Program-made: the position numbers and the translations under genes
The notes under the pieces: model-generated
The model's database searches: none
Seen by the model: the letters and a program-made list of their open reading frames with translations, nothing else
What the model was told of the DNA's origin: nothing
Assembly: GCA_963723355.1 (NCBI GenBank)
Contig: CAVRQQ010000003.1
Span: 1-64,000 of the forward strand
DNA: 64,000 nucleotides
Reading direction: 5' to 3'
Source of the DNA: JAFDBW01 sp963723355
Lineage (GTDB): Bacteria; Desulfobacterota; Desulfuromonadia; Desulfuromonadales; BM103
Part shown: positions 30,003-37,667 of the stretch, piece after piece
Layout of the letters: each line of letters starts with the position of its first letter
Numbering within the stretch: the stretch's first letter is position 1

Positions 30003-30470
30003 CTACAATCCCTCATCCATCGCTCCGCCGGAACTGAGATTCCAGTAGAGCAGGACCATAATACTCATGACCGTGAAGCCGACGCCGACTTCAACCAGGA
30101 AAATACCGAACGAGCGCCATTCGACCGGTCCCATCGGGATCAGCTTGTCGAGTGCACTGTAATCGAGAAACAGTCCGCCGAAAATGGCACAAAGGGCGCC
30201 GACTCCGACAAAAATCGCCGCGCCAAGGTTGTTGAAAACCGTATTGACCCTGATGGTCATGTATTGCTGGGAAGTCTTTATGTCAAAAGCCAGAGCGAGC
30301 ATGATGAATGCAGCACCGAGGATGACGCCACCCTGGAAACCGCCCCCCGGGCTGTAGTGACCGTGAACGATAACGTAGAGGCCGAACAGTTGGGCAAAGG
30401 GAACCATCAGCCGCACTGCGGTTTTGATGATCAGGTCCTCACCGGGAGTATGTTCGTTGATGTCTCTCAC
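30003..30470 (-). CDS. mnhB: MnhB-domain cation antiporter subunit, 155 aa
   Basis: The MnhB signature is clear: VPFAQLFGLYVIVHGHYSPGGGFQGGVILGAAFIM, four membrane helices in all. In Mrp this part is often the C-terminus of MrpA or a separate MrpB. Here it is a stand-alone gene following the MbhE-like subunit with a four-base overlap (ATGA), as in Mbh-type operons. The stop is one base before the mnhC start. Part of the ion-translocating complex. Confidence 0.92.
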   Translation of the reverse strand: MRDINEHTPGEDLIIKTAVRLMVPFAQLFGLYVIVHGHYSPGGGFQGGVILGAAFIMLALAFDIKTSQQYMTIRVNTVFNNLGAAIFVGVGALCAIFGGLFLDYSALDKLIPMGPVEWRSFGIFLVEVGVGFTVMSIMVLLYWNLSSGGAMDEGL

Positions 30471-30748
30471 TCTTCATCTTCCCTGTTTCTGCGCAGGACG
30501 CTGAGCACAGCCATGCCGGCACAGTAGATAACCACGGTTTCGAACATGGTGTCGTAGCCCCGATAATCGCCGAGAATCGCAGTGACGATATTCGGCACGT
30601 GAGTCTGTTCGACGGCCTTCTCAATATAGACCGGAGAGAGATAGGTGCTGGCCGGGTCCTGGGGATCTCCCCAAGGTGGAAAATCTCCGGTCCCGTACAG
30701 CAGCAGGGCCCCGGTAACCAGGGTTGCGAGCAATGCCAGGCCTTTCAA
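30467..30748 (-). CDS. MbhE-like membrane subunit, 93 aa, TTG start
   Basis: This protein corresponds to MbhE, the piece equivalent to the end of MrpA: a first helix (LALLATLVTGALLLYGTGDF), the motif FPPWGDPQ and YLSPVYIEKA, then GYDTMFETVVIYCAGMAVL. I set the start at TTG 30748 because AGGAG sits seven bases before it and the frame upstream becomes a non-membrane shadow of mbhD. The TTG overlaps the mbhD stop. A longer reading from 30946 would add about 66 Arg-rich residues and is not credible. The next gene starts in an ATGA overlap. Confidence 0.82.
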   Translation of the reverse strand: MKGLALLATLVTGALLLYGTGDFPPWGDPQDPASTYLSPVYIEKAVEQTHVPNIVTAILGDYRGYDTMFETVVIYCAGMAVLSVLRRNREDEE

Positions 30749-30990
30749 TCTTTGCTCCTTCTGGTGGTTTTGAAGATAGCTGAGATAAAGAAGATGGTGC
30801 TGACGCCGGCACCAACGGTTGCCTCGGTGAAGGCGACGTCGACGGCGCCCATCTCGGCCCACAACAGGCACATCATGAAGGAGTAGATGCCGAATACGAC
30901 CGACGCGCCGAGCAGGTCCTTGATGTTGATCGTCACCAGGGCACACGCCACGACCAGGGTCAGAATCATGAGGTCAAGTTGCCAGATCAT
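30745..30990 (-). CDS. MbhD-like (DUF4040) membrane subunit, 81 aa
   Basis: A small three-helix protein matching the MbhD/DUF4040 family: VFGIYSFMMCLLWAEMGAVDVAFTEATVGAGVSTIFFISA, including the conserved Glu in MGAVDVAFTEA. The ATG at 30990 overlaps the mnhG stop (ATGA). A longer frame from 31170 would add 60 residues that lack membrane character. Together with MbhE it replaces the C-terminal part of the large MrpA subunit. Confidence 0.88.
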   Translation of the reverse strand: MIWQLDLMILTLVVACALVTINIKDLLGASVVFGIYSFMMCLLWAEMGAVDVAFTEATVGAGVSTIFFISAIFKTTRRSKD

Positions 30991-31322
30991 GGTCTTTTCT
31001 TCTCCGTCCGTTTCCACGGTTTGACGCCCAGGACCAGTGCTGCCTCGGTGATCGCATGAGTCGCCGTCGGGTTGGCGATGAAGACAAACGCAGCCACCAG
31101 GAACAGCTTGAGGCTGATCAGAAGTGCAGCAAAACTGAACGGCTGCAGGTTGTATATCGCTATCCCGCAAATCATCAGCATCGCCGCCAGGGAGTCACAT
31201 TTTCCGGCAGCGTGCAGGCGGGTGTAGAAGTCAGGCAGACGCAGGATGCCGACGGTCCCGGCAAAGAAAAAGAATAGCCCCAGCAGGATCAGGATAGCGG
31301 CGAGAATTGACAGGATCGTCAT
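30987..31322 (-). CDS. mnhG: Cation/H+ antiporter subunit G (MnhG/PhaG), 111 aa
   Basis: MnhG/PhaG family: three helices with the signature GTVGILRLPDFYTRLHAAGKCDSLA and a second part AALLISLKLFLVAAFVFIANPTATHAITEAAL. The start overlaps the mnhF stop (ATGA) and the stop overlaps the mbhD start, which shows strict translational coupling. In Mrp antiporters MrpG is essential for assembly although its direct role is unclear. Confidence 0.93.
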   Translation of the reverse strand: MTILSILAAILILLGLFFFFAGTVGILRLPDFYTRLHAAGKCDSLAAMLMICGIAIYNLQPFSFAALLISLKLFLVAAFVFIANPTATHAITEAALVLGVKPWKRTEKKRP

Positions 31323-31618
31323 GAACTCTCCTCCTGTTCCTGTTTCTCCATGAAGATGTCGAGGCGCCGCAGGAAGAATTTGGTGGCACCAAGCGTGGCG
31401 ATAAAGTTGAGCAGGGCGTAGGCAATGGAGATGTCAACGAACATACCCAGGTCGTCATAGAGCAGACCGATCAGCAAGAGCAGCACTGTGGTTTTGGTGC
31501 CGATCACGTTGCCGCCAAGAATCCGGTCGAGGATAGTCGGGCCGATCAATGCGCGCAGCAGGCTCAGGATCATCAGGACGACCAGTGCGATCGCCGTGGC
31601 GAGAAAGAACGAGTGCAT
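31319..31618 (-). CDS. mnhF: Cation/H+ antiporter subunit F (MnhF), 99 aa
   Basis: MnhF family, three helices: LMILSLLRALIGPTILDRILGGNVIGTKTTVLLLLIG followed by DISIAYALLNFIATLGATKFF, containing the conserved Arg/Asp (PTILDRI). The ATG at 31618 overlaps the mnhE stop (TGATG). A GTG one codon upstream is an alternative. A charged C-terminal tail (EKQEQEESS) is likely cytoplasmic. Subunit of the Mrp/Mbh-type complex. Confidence 0.92.
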   Translation of the reverse strand: MHSFFLATAIALVVLMILSLLRALIGPTILDRILGGNVIGTKTTVLLLLIGLLYDDLGMFVDISIAYALLNFIATLGATKFFLRRLDIFMEKQEQEESS

Positions 31619-32103
31619 CACTTTCCGGACTCCAGTGCGCGGGCCACACGCTCTTCCATTTCGCCGGGCAAGGCATCACTGGCCCTGCGGGTCAGAGCGT
31701 AAACGGAAAATTTGTCGTCATGGATGCTGACCGTTATGGTGCCGGGAGTCAGGGTGATCGACTGGGCAAAGGTCACTTTGGATATCGGACGCTTGAGTTT
31801 GGTCTTGAAGCGGATGACGTGGGGGTCGATCTTGTCGAGCATCCGAGGATGAAGGACCACGTATGCCACCTCGAGGTTGGCCAGAATGATCTGGTAGAAG
31901 AGCCACGGCAGGTAAGTGATTACACCAAGAAGGCCCCGCCCCCAGGTCGACTTGGCGTCACCGTAAAAGAGCAGATCATGGCTGAAATGGGCGACCAGCA
32001 TGCAGCAGATCACGCCAAGGGTCAGGTGAAAGGCGTCGAACATGCCTGACAAGACGACCCAGAAGATCAACATTATTACAAATGTGGCGACTTTGGTTTT
32101 CAT
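31618..32103 (-). CDS. mnhE: Cation/H+ antiporter subunit E (MnhE), 161 aa
   Basis: MnhE family: two or three N-terminal helices, then a cytoplasmic domain with VTFAQSITLTPGTITVSIHDDKFSVYAL, the family's hallmark (TLTPGT). First gene of the operon. I choose ATG 32103 (GAGAGAG just before). Six residues upstream an alternative start gives MGQPREMK. The 279-base region upstream is shared with the divergent nitrilase gene and holds the promoters. Confidence 0.92.
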   Translation of the reverse strand: MKTKVATFVIMLIFWVVLSGMFDAFHLTLGVICCMLVAHFSHDLLFYGDAKSTWGRGLLGVITYLPWLFYQIILANLEVAYVVLHPRMLDKIDPHVIRFKTKLKRPISKVTFAQSITLTPGTITVSIHDDKFSVYALTRRASDALPGEMEERVARALESGK

Positions 32104-32190
32104 CTCTCTCGGCTGGCCCAACTGGTGTCAAACATAAAAGCTGCATGCGGAACATGGCATTAAATTGCAGGCAACTAGAACATCAGTCTA

Positions 32191-32205
32191 GCTACCAAAA
32201 TGCCA
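32191..32205 (-). promoter_or_regulatory. Possible sigma-54 promoter upstream of the antiporter operon
   Basis: The minus strand reads TGGCATTTTGGTAGC, with GG and GC ten bases apart as in sigma-54 (-24/-12) promoters. It differs from consensus at three positions. It sits about 90 bases before mnhE. A weak sigma-70-like pair (TTGACC, 18 bases, TATGAC) further upstream is the alternative. Confidence 0.3.
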
Positions 32206-32264
32206 CACGTCATAGCATGATTTCTGAGTTCCGGTCAAGATAAACCCGATACATCATGGAGTTC

Positions 32265-32293
32265 TTGTGTGTCTTTTGCGACTCGCATATAAT
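32265..32293 (+). promoter_or_regulatory. Predicted sigma-70 promoter of the nitrilase-family gene
   Basis: TTGTGT, 17 bases, and a perfect TATAAT, about 90 bases upstream of the ATG at 32383. The leader contains a short repeated phrase (GTTACGCTAAGTTACGCAGAG). Confidence 0.6.
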
Positions 32294-32382
32294 CACCTGT
32301 CAAGCTCCTTGCAGAGGTTATGCAGGGTTACGCTAAGTTACGCAGAGTTTTTGTAAAACCTTGTTTTATATGCGGAGGTTTC

Positions 32383-33198
32383 ATGGATAAGAGACTGTGT
32401 GCGGCAGCTGTCCAGTTCAATATCGCGCTTGGTGATGTTGATCGGAACCTGTCCAAAGCCGTAGCCGGACTCGAGCGTGCGGCAAAACAGAATGTGCAGC
32501 TGGCGGTCCTGCCGGAGATGTGGAGTGCAGGATACGATTACAAGCGGCTTGCAAAACATGCCGAAGAAACGCCAAGAGTTCTGGATGCGATTTCCGCCAG
32601 ATCTGCACAGCTCGGTATGGTTGTGGTCGGCAGCCTGCCGGAGAAGGTTGATGACCGGATTTATAATACCGCCTATGTAATTGACCGGGGTGAGATTGTA
32701 GACAGTTACCGTAAGCTGCACATGTTCTCGACCATGGGAGAGGACCGCTTCCTCTCTCCCGGGGACAGGACGCTGGTCGTTTCGACTTCGGTCGGTCGGC
32801 TCGGCATCGCCATCTGCTACGACCTGCGCTTCCCCGAGCTGTTTCGCAAGATGGCCCTGGAAGGAGCCGAGATTATCTGTCTGCCGGCCGAGTGGCCCAG
32901 GCCCCGCCAGGAGCACTGGCGGACTTTGCTGCGGGCCAGGGCGATGGAGAACCAACTGTTTGTTGTGGCCGCGAACTGTTGCGGCATCCAGGGCAAGCTC
33001 GATTTCTTCGGTATGAGCCTGCTGCTGTCAGCGCGTGGCGAGGTGCTCGCCGAGGGTGGTGATACCGACACCGAGCTGGTGGCAACTTTCGATTATCAGG
33101 AGATGCTGGATTACCGCGCACAGATTCGCTGTTACGATGATCGTCGGCCGGAGGTTTACGGGAAACTGCCTGTGAAGCGAGTAGCGCGTGGCGCGTGA
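32383..33198 (+). CDS. Carbon-nitrogen hydrolase (nitrilase superfamily), 271 aa
   Basis: Nitrilase-superfamily amidase with the Glu-Lys-Cys triad: Glu in LAVLPEMWS (about residue 43), Lys in YRKLHMF (about 112) and Cys in GIAICYDLRFPE (about 147). Sequence style (RFPELFRKMALEGAEIICLPAEWP) is that of the omega-amidase/Nit1-like branch, which acts on damaged or small amides such as deaminated glutathione or 2-oxoglutaramate. The exact substrate is not visible. ATG at 32383 has GGAGG seven bases before it. An in-frame ATG at 32320 lies in the leader. Divergent from the antiporter operon. Confidence 0.88.
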   Translation: MDKRLCAAAVQFNIALGDVDRNLSKAVAGLERAAKQNVQLAVLPEMWSAGYDYKRLAKHAEETPRVLDAISARSAQLGMVVVGSLPEKVDDRIYNTAYVIDRGEIVDSYRKLHMFSTMGEDRFLSPGDRTLVVSTSVGRLGIAICYDLRFPELFRKMALEGAEIICLPAEWPRPRQEHWRTLLRARAMENQLFVVAANCCGIQGKLDFFGMSLLLSARGEVLAEGGDTDTELVATFDYQEMLDYRAQIRCYDDRRPEVYGKLPVKRVARGA

Positions 33199-33233
33199 GC
33201 GGGAAAAAGCTAAAAATCAATTCTTGAAATTAA

Positions 33234-33273
33234 AAAGGGTGACAGACTTGAATCTGCCACCCTTTATCCTTTT
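33234..33273. terminator. Bidirectional terminator after the nitrilase gene
   Basis: AAAGGGTG-a-CAGA pairs with TCTG-c-CACCCTTT around a six-base loop. T runs flank it on both strands. It serves the nitrilase gene (+) and can also stop the convergent CDF operon (-). Confidence 0.8.
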
Positions 33274-33274
33274 C

Positions 33275-33319
33275 GCCTCCAGCCTCCAGCCTCCAGCCTC
33301 CAGCGCTCCAGCCTCCAGC
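33275..33319. repeat. Tandem 7-base repeat (GCCTCCA), about six units
   Basis: Four perfect copies of GCCTCCA, one degenerate unit (GCGCTCCA) and one more copy. The array sits between the terminator and the end of the next convergent gene (33331) and does not code. It could vary in copy number by replication slippage. Confidence 0.85.
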
Positions 33320-33330
33320 GTCAGCCCCTG

Positions 33331-33735
33331 TTATTCCCCCATAGGTTGTGCCTGCCCGCGGTATTTGTCCGGCACCTCTTCGAGCGAATCGGCAAAGTGC
33401 AGCTCGCCCTTGCCGTCGGAGTAGATGTAGCGTTGTGATTTTGCAGGTGAGTTGCTCTTGGCCGGTGTGGCCGGTTTTTTGTCAGTCGTCCCGGCTGTTG
33501 GGGCCTTTTTCTCTGCCGCCTGTTGTTTTTCGATGACGGCTTCGACGGATTCCGGCTCAGCTTTCCTGGCACCGAACGTCAGGTCGATCAGGCGGCCGCG
33601 GAAGTCTTTGTAGAAGTTGCTGACGGCTTCGTGGGCAGGATGGACCGGGGGCACCTGGACAAAGAACTGGTCGATGACCAGCAACATGACCAGGAACAGG
33701 AAGGTCCAGAAAATCGGTTTGATCAAACGGCGCAT
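33331..33735 (-). CDS. Single-pass membrane protein with DUF4124-like C-terminal motif, 134 aa
   Basis: One N-terminal helix (PIFWTFLFLVMLLVIDQFF) anchors a periplasmic part with a Lys/Ala/Pro-rich linker (about 75-100) and a small C-terminal motif RYIYSDGKGELHFADSLEEVP, which has the Y-x-D-x-x-G-x-x-h-F-x-D pattern of DUF4124. I start at ATG 33735, because an ATG 39 bases upstream would overlap the CDF gene. It begins eight bases after the CDF exporter stop, so the two form an operon. Function unknown. A role next to a metal exporter is only an inference. Confidence 0.75.
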   Translation of the reverse strand: MRRLIKPIFWTFLFLVMLLVIDQFFVQVPPVHPAHEAVSNFYKDFRGRLIDLTFGARKAEPESVEAVIEKQQAAEKKAPTAGTTDKKPATPAKSNSPAKSQRYIYSDGKGELHFADSLEEVPDKYRGQAQPMGE

Positions 33736-33742
33736 GGAATCT

Positions 33743-34744
33743 CTAGTGTGGATGATGGATGTGATGATCGTCATGGGCCGATTTGCGCGGCCTGTGCTTG
33801 AGCTGCTGGATCACCGGCCCGGTCGTGCATTTCGAGCATTCGCCCTGCAGCGTCGTATGGGTGATGTGAAACTCGTGGTCGAGCAGCTCCTCGAGATTAC
33901 CGATAATTTCACTCTGGCGCAAGCGATAGTCCGGTTCGACATCGATATGTGCCGACAGCGCCGTGATGTGTGAACAGATCGACCAGACGTGCAGGTGGTG
34001 AACATTGCTGACACCCGTGACGGCCTTCATCCTGGCAACCAGTTCGTTGATGTCGATGTGCGACGGTACGCCCTCCAGCAGGATATGCCCGGCTTCACGA
34101 AGGATGCGGATCGCACCCCAGCTGATGATCAGGACGATCGCTACGGAAATCAGGGCATCGATGATGAACCAGCCGGTGTAAAGCATGATGATGCCGCCGA
34201 TGATGACGCCGACCGAGGCAATCGCATCGCCGAGGACGTGCAGGAAGGCGCTGCGCACGTTGAGGTCGTCGTGGGAGTGGCCGTGCAGGCGGCTGGCGGC
34301 AACCAGGTTCATGACCAGGCCGATCGTTGCGATGATGAACATCTCCTTGCTCTTGACCGCTTCGGGGTGGATCAGGCGGCCCCAGGCCTCACCGAGAATG
34401 CCGAAAGCGATCAGCAGCAGGGTCGAACCATTGATCAGCGAGGCGAATATCTCGGCGCGATGCCAGCCGTAGGTGCGGGTATCGCTGGCCGGGAACCTGG
34501 CCAGATGGATCGCCGTCAGTGACAGGACCAGGGCAAACAGGTCCATGAAGACATGGGCGGCGTCGGAGAGCAGGGCCAGGGAGTTGGTCCAGAAGCCACC
34601 GACCAGCTCGGCGATCAGGGTAATCGCGGTCAGGCCGATCGCGATAATGAAGCCGCGCGTGATGCCGCGGTCCAGCAGCCCATGGTCGTGATGCCCGTGG
34701 TCATGGTCCTGGTGGTCAGGGGGTGATGTGGTCTGTTCGGTCAT
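33743..34744 (-). CDS. Cation diffusion facilitator family metal exporter (ZitB/CzcD-like), 333 aa
   Basis: CDF transporter that exports Zn2+ or similar ions in exchange for protons. The His-rich N-terminus (HQDHDHGHHDHG) and C-terminus (DDHHIHHPH) bind metal. Six membrane helices include the HxxxD-type zinc sites SLALLSDAAHVFMD (helix 2) and SAFLHVLGDAIASVG (helix 5). The C-terminal cytoplasmic domain (about 215-300) forms the usual dimer. An extra His-rich loop (HGHSHDD) lies before helix 5. The Asp/His site fits zinc. Fe or Co cannot be excluded. It heads a two-gene operon and is divergent from trxB. Confidence 0.93.
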   Translation of the reverse strand: MTEQTTSPPDHQDHDHGHHDHGLLDRGITRGFIIAIGLTAITLIAELVGGFWTNSLALLSDAAHVFMDLFALVLSLTAIHLARFPASDTRTYGWHRAEIFASLINGSTLLLIAFGILGEAWGRLIHPEAVKSKEMFIIATIGLVMNLVAASRLHGHSHDDLNVRSAFLHVLGDAIASVGVIIGGIIMLYTGWFIIDALISVAIVLIISWGAIRILREAGHILLEGVPSHIDINELVARMKAVTGVSNVHHLHVWSICSHITALSAHIDVEPDYRLRQSEIIGNLEELLDHEFHITHTTLQGECSKCTTGPVIQQLKHRPRKSAHDDHHIHHPH

Positions 34745-34892
34745 GATTTCGGCTTTATCCTGTTGTCACCATTCTAGGCTCCCGATCACCGGTAAAGCAA
34801 GTATGATGGCGATTCCATTTTCGCAGGAGCTGTGTTAAGGTGACCGGCAATTTTCGGCAGCTATTTCACAGAAGGACACAGGACGAAGACAA

Positions 34893-35832
34893 ATGAGTGA
34901 AACCCTTTATGATGTACTGATTATCGGTGGTGGCCCGGCCGGGCTGACTGCTGGTCTTTATACCTCTCGCGCCAAACTCAAAACCCTGCTGGTGGAACGC
35001 ATGATCCTCGGCGGCCAGGTGATGACAACCACCAAAGTTGAGAACTATCCGGGTTTCCCGGGAGGCATCGATGGTCCTGACCTGATGATGCGTTTCCAGG
35101 AGCACTGCCAGGAGTTCGGCCTGGAAACGATCACCGGCGAAGTCACCGGCCTGGTTGATCACGGCAAGGAAAAACTGGTCACAGTCGATGATCAAAGAGG
35201 TTCGTACCCGCGCCGTGATTATCACGACCGGCGCCGAGCCGAGCAAACTCGGGATTCCCGGTGAAATCGAATTTACCGGTCGCGGTGTCTCGTATTGTGC
35301 CACCTGCGACGGCGCTTTTTTCCGGGATGTGCCGGTCGCGATTATCGGTGGTGGCGACACGGCTGCCGAAGAGGCCCTGTTCCTGAGCCGGTTTGCCAGC
35401 AAGGTTTACCTGGTGCACCGGCGTGATGAGCTGCGGGCCACCAAGGTCCTGCAGGATCGAATCTTTGCCAACGACAAGATCGAACCGGTCTGGAATTGCG
35501 TCGTCGAAGAAGCTGTCGGCGACAACAGCGGGGTCACCAGCCTGATGCTGCGTAACCGTCAGGACGATTCCCGGCAGACCCTTGAGGTGGTCGGCATGTT
35601 CGTCGCCATCGGCGTGACGCCCAAGGCACATTTTCTGGCAGAGATTCTTGAACTCGACAAGGATGGCTACATTCTGACCGACGCGGATTGCCGGACTTCG
35701 ATCCCGGGCGTCTTCGCTGCCGGCGATGTCCGCAAGAAGATCCTCAAGCAGATCGCCACGGCAGTCGGTGACGGTGCGATTGCAGCGATCGTTGCGGAGA
35801 AATACCTGGATGATCTGGATCATTCAGGTTAA
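34893..35832 (+). CDS. trxB: Thioredoxin reductase; one frame break
   Basis: NADPH-dependent flavoenzyme that reduces thioredoxin. The FAD motif GGGPAGLTAGLYTSRA, redox pair CATC (Cys135/138) in SYCATCDGAFF, NADPH motif GGGDTAAEEALFLSRFA with HRRDELRA, and the C-terminal GVFAAGDVRKK are all present. The frame breaks at about 35196: GATCAAAGAGG needs one A fewer to read VDDQEVRTRAVIITTGA. Repaired length is 312 residues, normal. Both halves are strongly conserved, so a sequence error is likely. Confidence 0.95.
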
Positions 35833-35965
35833 GGCGGAGGCTGGTTGTTGGGGGCTGAAGGCTGGTAAGGTCAAAACATGCGGCCAAGGGCCTGGACAAG
35901 CAGTTCCATAGTAATTTGATATGACGACCCCACTGGGGTCATGTAATGACAAAATGGAGGGACAT

Positions 35966-37495
35966 ATGCTCGCCAAGGTTTTATCCGGGGCGCTGCTCGG
36001 TATCGACGCCTACCCGGTCGAGGTGGAGGTCGATATAGCCCAGGGACTGCCGCAGTTTGCCACGGTCGGTCTCCCCGAGGGTGCGGTCAAGGAAAGCAAG
36101 GACCGCGTCAAGTCCGCAATCAAGAATTCCGGTTACGAATTTCCCACCCGTCGCATCACGATCAACCTGGCTCCTGCGGATATCCGCAAGGAAGGTACCG
36201 CGTTCGACCTGCCGATGGCGGTCGGTCTGCTGACGGCGACCGGCCTGGTCCCTTTGGAGCGGTCCTCGCGGTTTCTCCTGATGGGAGAATTGTCCCTCGA
36301 TGGTTGCATCAAGCCGGTCCGCGGGGTGCTGCCGGTTGCTGCAGCAGCCCGGCGCTGGGACCTGGACGGCCTGATCCTGCCGGCCGCCAATGCCGAGGAG
36401 GGTGCGCTGGTTGACGGGTTGCCGGTCTACCCGGTCGAGACCCTCGGGGAAGTGGTGGATTTCCTCACCGGCAACCGGCCACTGGAGCCGTGTCAGGTCG
36501 ATATCTCGACGATGTTCGGTCAGGCGGTACAGGATGATGTCGATTTCTCCGAAGTGCGTGGGCAGGACCATGTCAAGCGTGCCCTGGAGGTTGCCGCCGC
36601 CGGCGGGCACAACATCCTGATGGTCGGACCACCAGGCAGCGGCAAGACCATGCTCGCCCGGCGCATTGCGACGATTCTGCCGGAGCAGACCTTTGAAGAA
36701 GCCCTTGAGATCACCAAGATCCATTCGATCCTCGGCCTCTTGCCGACCGACCAGGCCCTGGTTGCCAGGCGCGTTTTCCGGGCGCCACACCATACGATCT
36801 CCGATGCCGGCTTGATCGGCGGCGGCACCCACCCTCGCCCCGGGGAAGTCTCCCTGGCGCACAATGGCGTACTGTTCCTCGATGAATTGCCGGAGTTCAA
36901 AAAGAATATCCTGGAAATGTTGCGCCAGCCCCTCGAAGATGGCCAGGTCTGTATCAGCCGGGCGGCACAGAGCCTGACCTACCCGGCGTCCTTCATGATG
37001 GTCGCCGCGATGAACCCCTGCCCCTGCGGGTTTCTCGGTGATTCACAGCACAGCTGTACCTGCACGCCGGCGTTGATGCAGCGCTATCGGACCAGGCTCT
37101 CGGGGCCGTTGCTTGATCGTATCGACCTTCAGGTCGAGGTGCCGCGCCTGCCGCACAAGGACCTTGCCGATACCCGGCCAGTGGAAGCCAGTGAAACGGT
37201 CCGCTGCAGGGTGGAACAGGCGCGGCAGGTCCAGCAGGAGCGGTTTGCCGGTTCACCCGTCCACTGCAACGCTCGCATGGGGCCCCGACAGCTGCAGAAA
37301 TTCTGTCGGACCGACCAGGCCGGGCAGGAACTTCTGCAACAGGTCACGGACCGGCTCGGGCTGTCGGCCCGAAGCTATACGCGTCTGCTCAAGGTCGGCC
37401 GTACGATTGCCGACCTTGCCGGAAGCGCGGAGATCGGTCCCGATCACCTGGCTGAGGCGATCCAGTATCGGGGGTTGGACCGGAAAACCAGCTAA
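35966..37495 (+). CDS. YifB/ComM-family magnesium-chelatase-like AAA+ ATPase, 509 aa
   Basis: YifB-type protein: N-terminal Lon-protease-like fold (VEVDIAQGLPQFATVGLPEGAVKES), AAA+ core with Walker A GPPGSGKTM (about 221) and Walker B GVLFLDELPEF, a zinc-like cluster NPCPCGFLGDSQHSCTC, and the C-terminal Mg-chelatase domain ending in AEAIQYRGLDRK. In naturally competent bacteria ComM is a helicase for branch migration of incoming DNA. The ATG at 35966 has GGAGG. A GACCCC/GGGGTC hairpin just upstream (about 35926-35940) lies in the leader. Confidence 0.94.
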   Translation: MLAKVLSGALLGIDAYPVEVEVDIAQGLPQFATVGLPEGAVKESKDRVKSAIKNSGYEFPTRRITINLAPADIRKEGTAFDLPMAVGLLTATGLVPLERSSRFLLMGELSLDGCIKPVRGVLPVAAAARRWDLDGLILPAANAEEGALVDGLPVYPVETLGEVVDFLTGNRPLEPCQVDISTMFGQAVQDDVDFSEVRGQDHVKRALEVAAAGGHNILMVGPPGSGKTMLARRIATILPEQTFEEALEITKIHSILGLLPTDQALVARRVFRAPHHTISDAGLIGGGTHPRPGEVSLAHNGVLFLDELPEFKKNILEMLRQPLEDGQVCISRAAQSLTYPASFMMVAAMNPCPCGFLGDSQHSCTCTPALMQRYRTRLSGPLLDRIDLQVEVPRLPHKDLADTRPVEASETVRCRVEQARQVQQERFAGSPVHCNARMGPRQLQKFCRTDQAGQELLQQVTDRLGLSARSYTRLLKVGRTIADLAGSAEIGPDHLAEAIQYRGLDRKTS

Positions 37496-37667
37496 TGAGG
37501 AAAGGGTCTCGGACAACGTCAGTGTCGGACAATTGTCTTTTCGAAAGTCCTGTTGGTTATGCTATATATATCCTTCTTGGTACTTGACCAGTCTGCTGAT
37601 TGGTGGCTGAGAATCGGGGCCGTACACACTAAAAGTTTGATAGGCATTTGACCCGCGAGAGATCAAG

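Noticed and set aside
30749..30946. N-terminal extension of the MbhE-like gene to 30946
   Set aside because: The added 66 residues are an Arg/His-rich shadow of mbhD. TTG at 30748 with AGGAG fits the family start.
33275..33319. CRISPR-like array
   Set aside because: Units are 7 bases with no spacers. There are no cas genes in the window.
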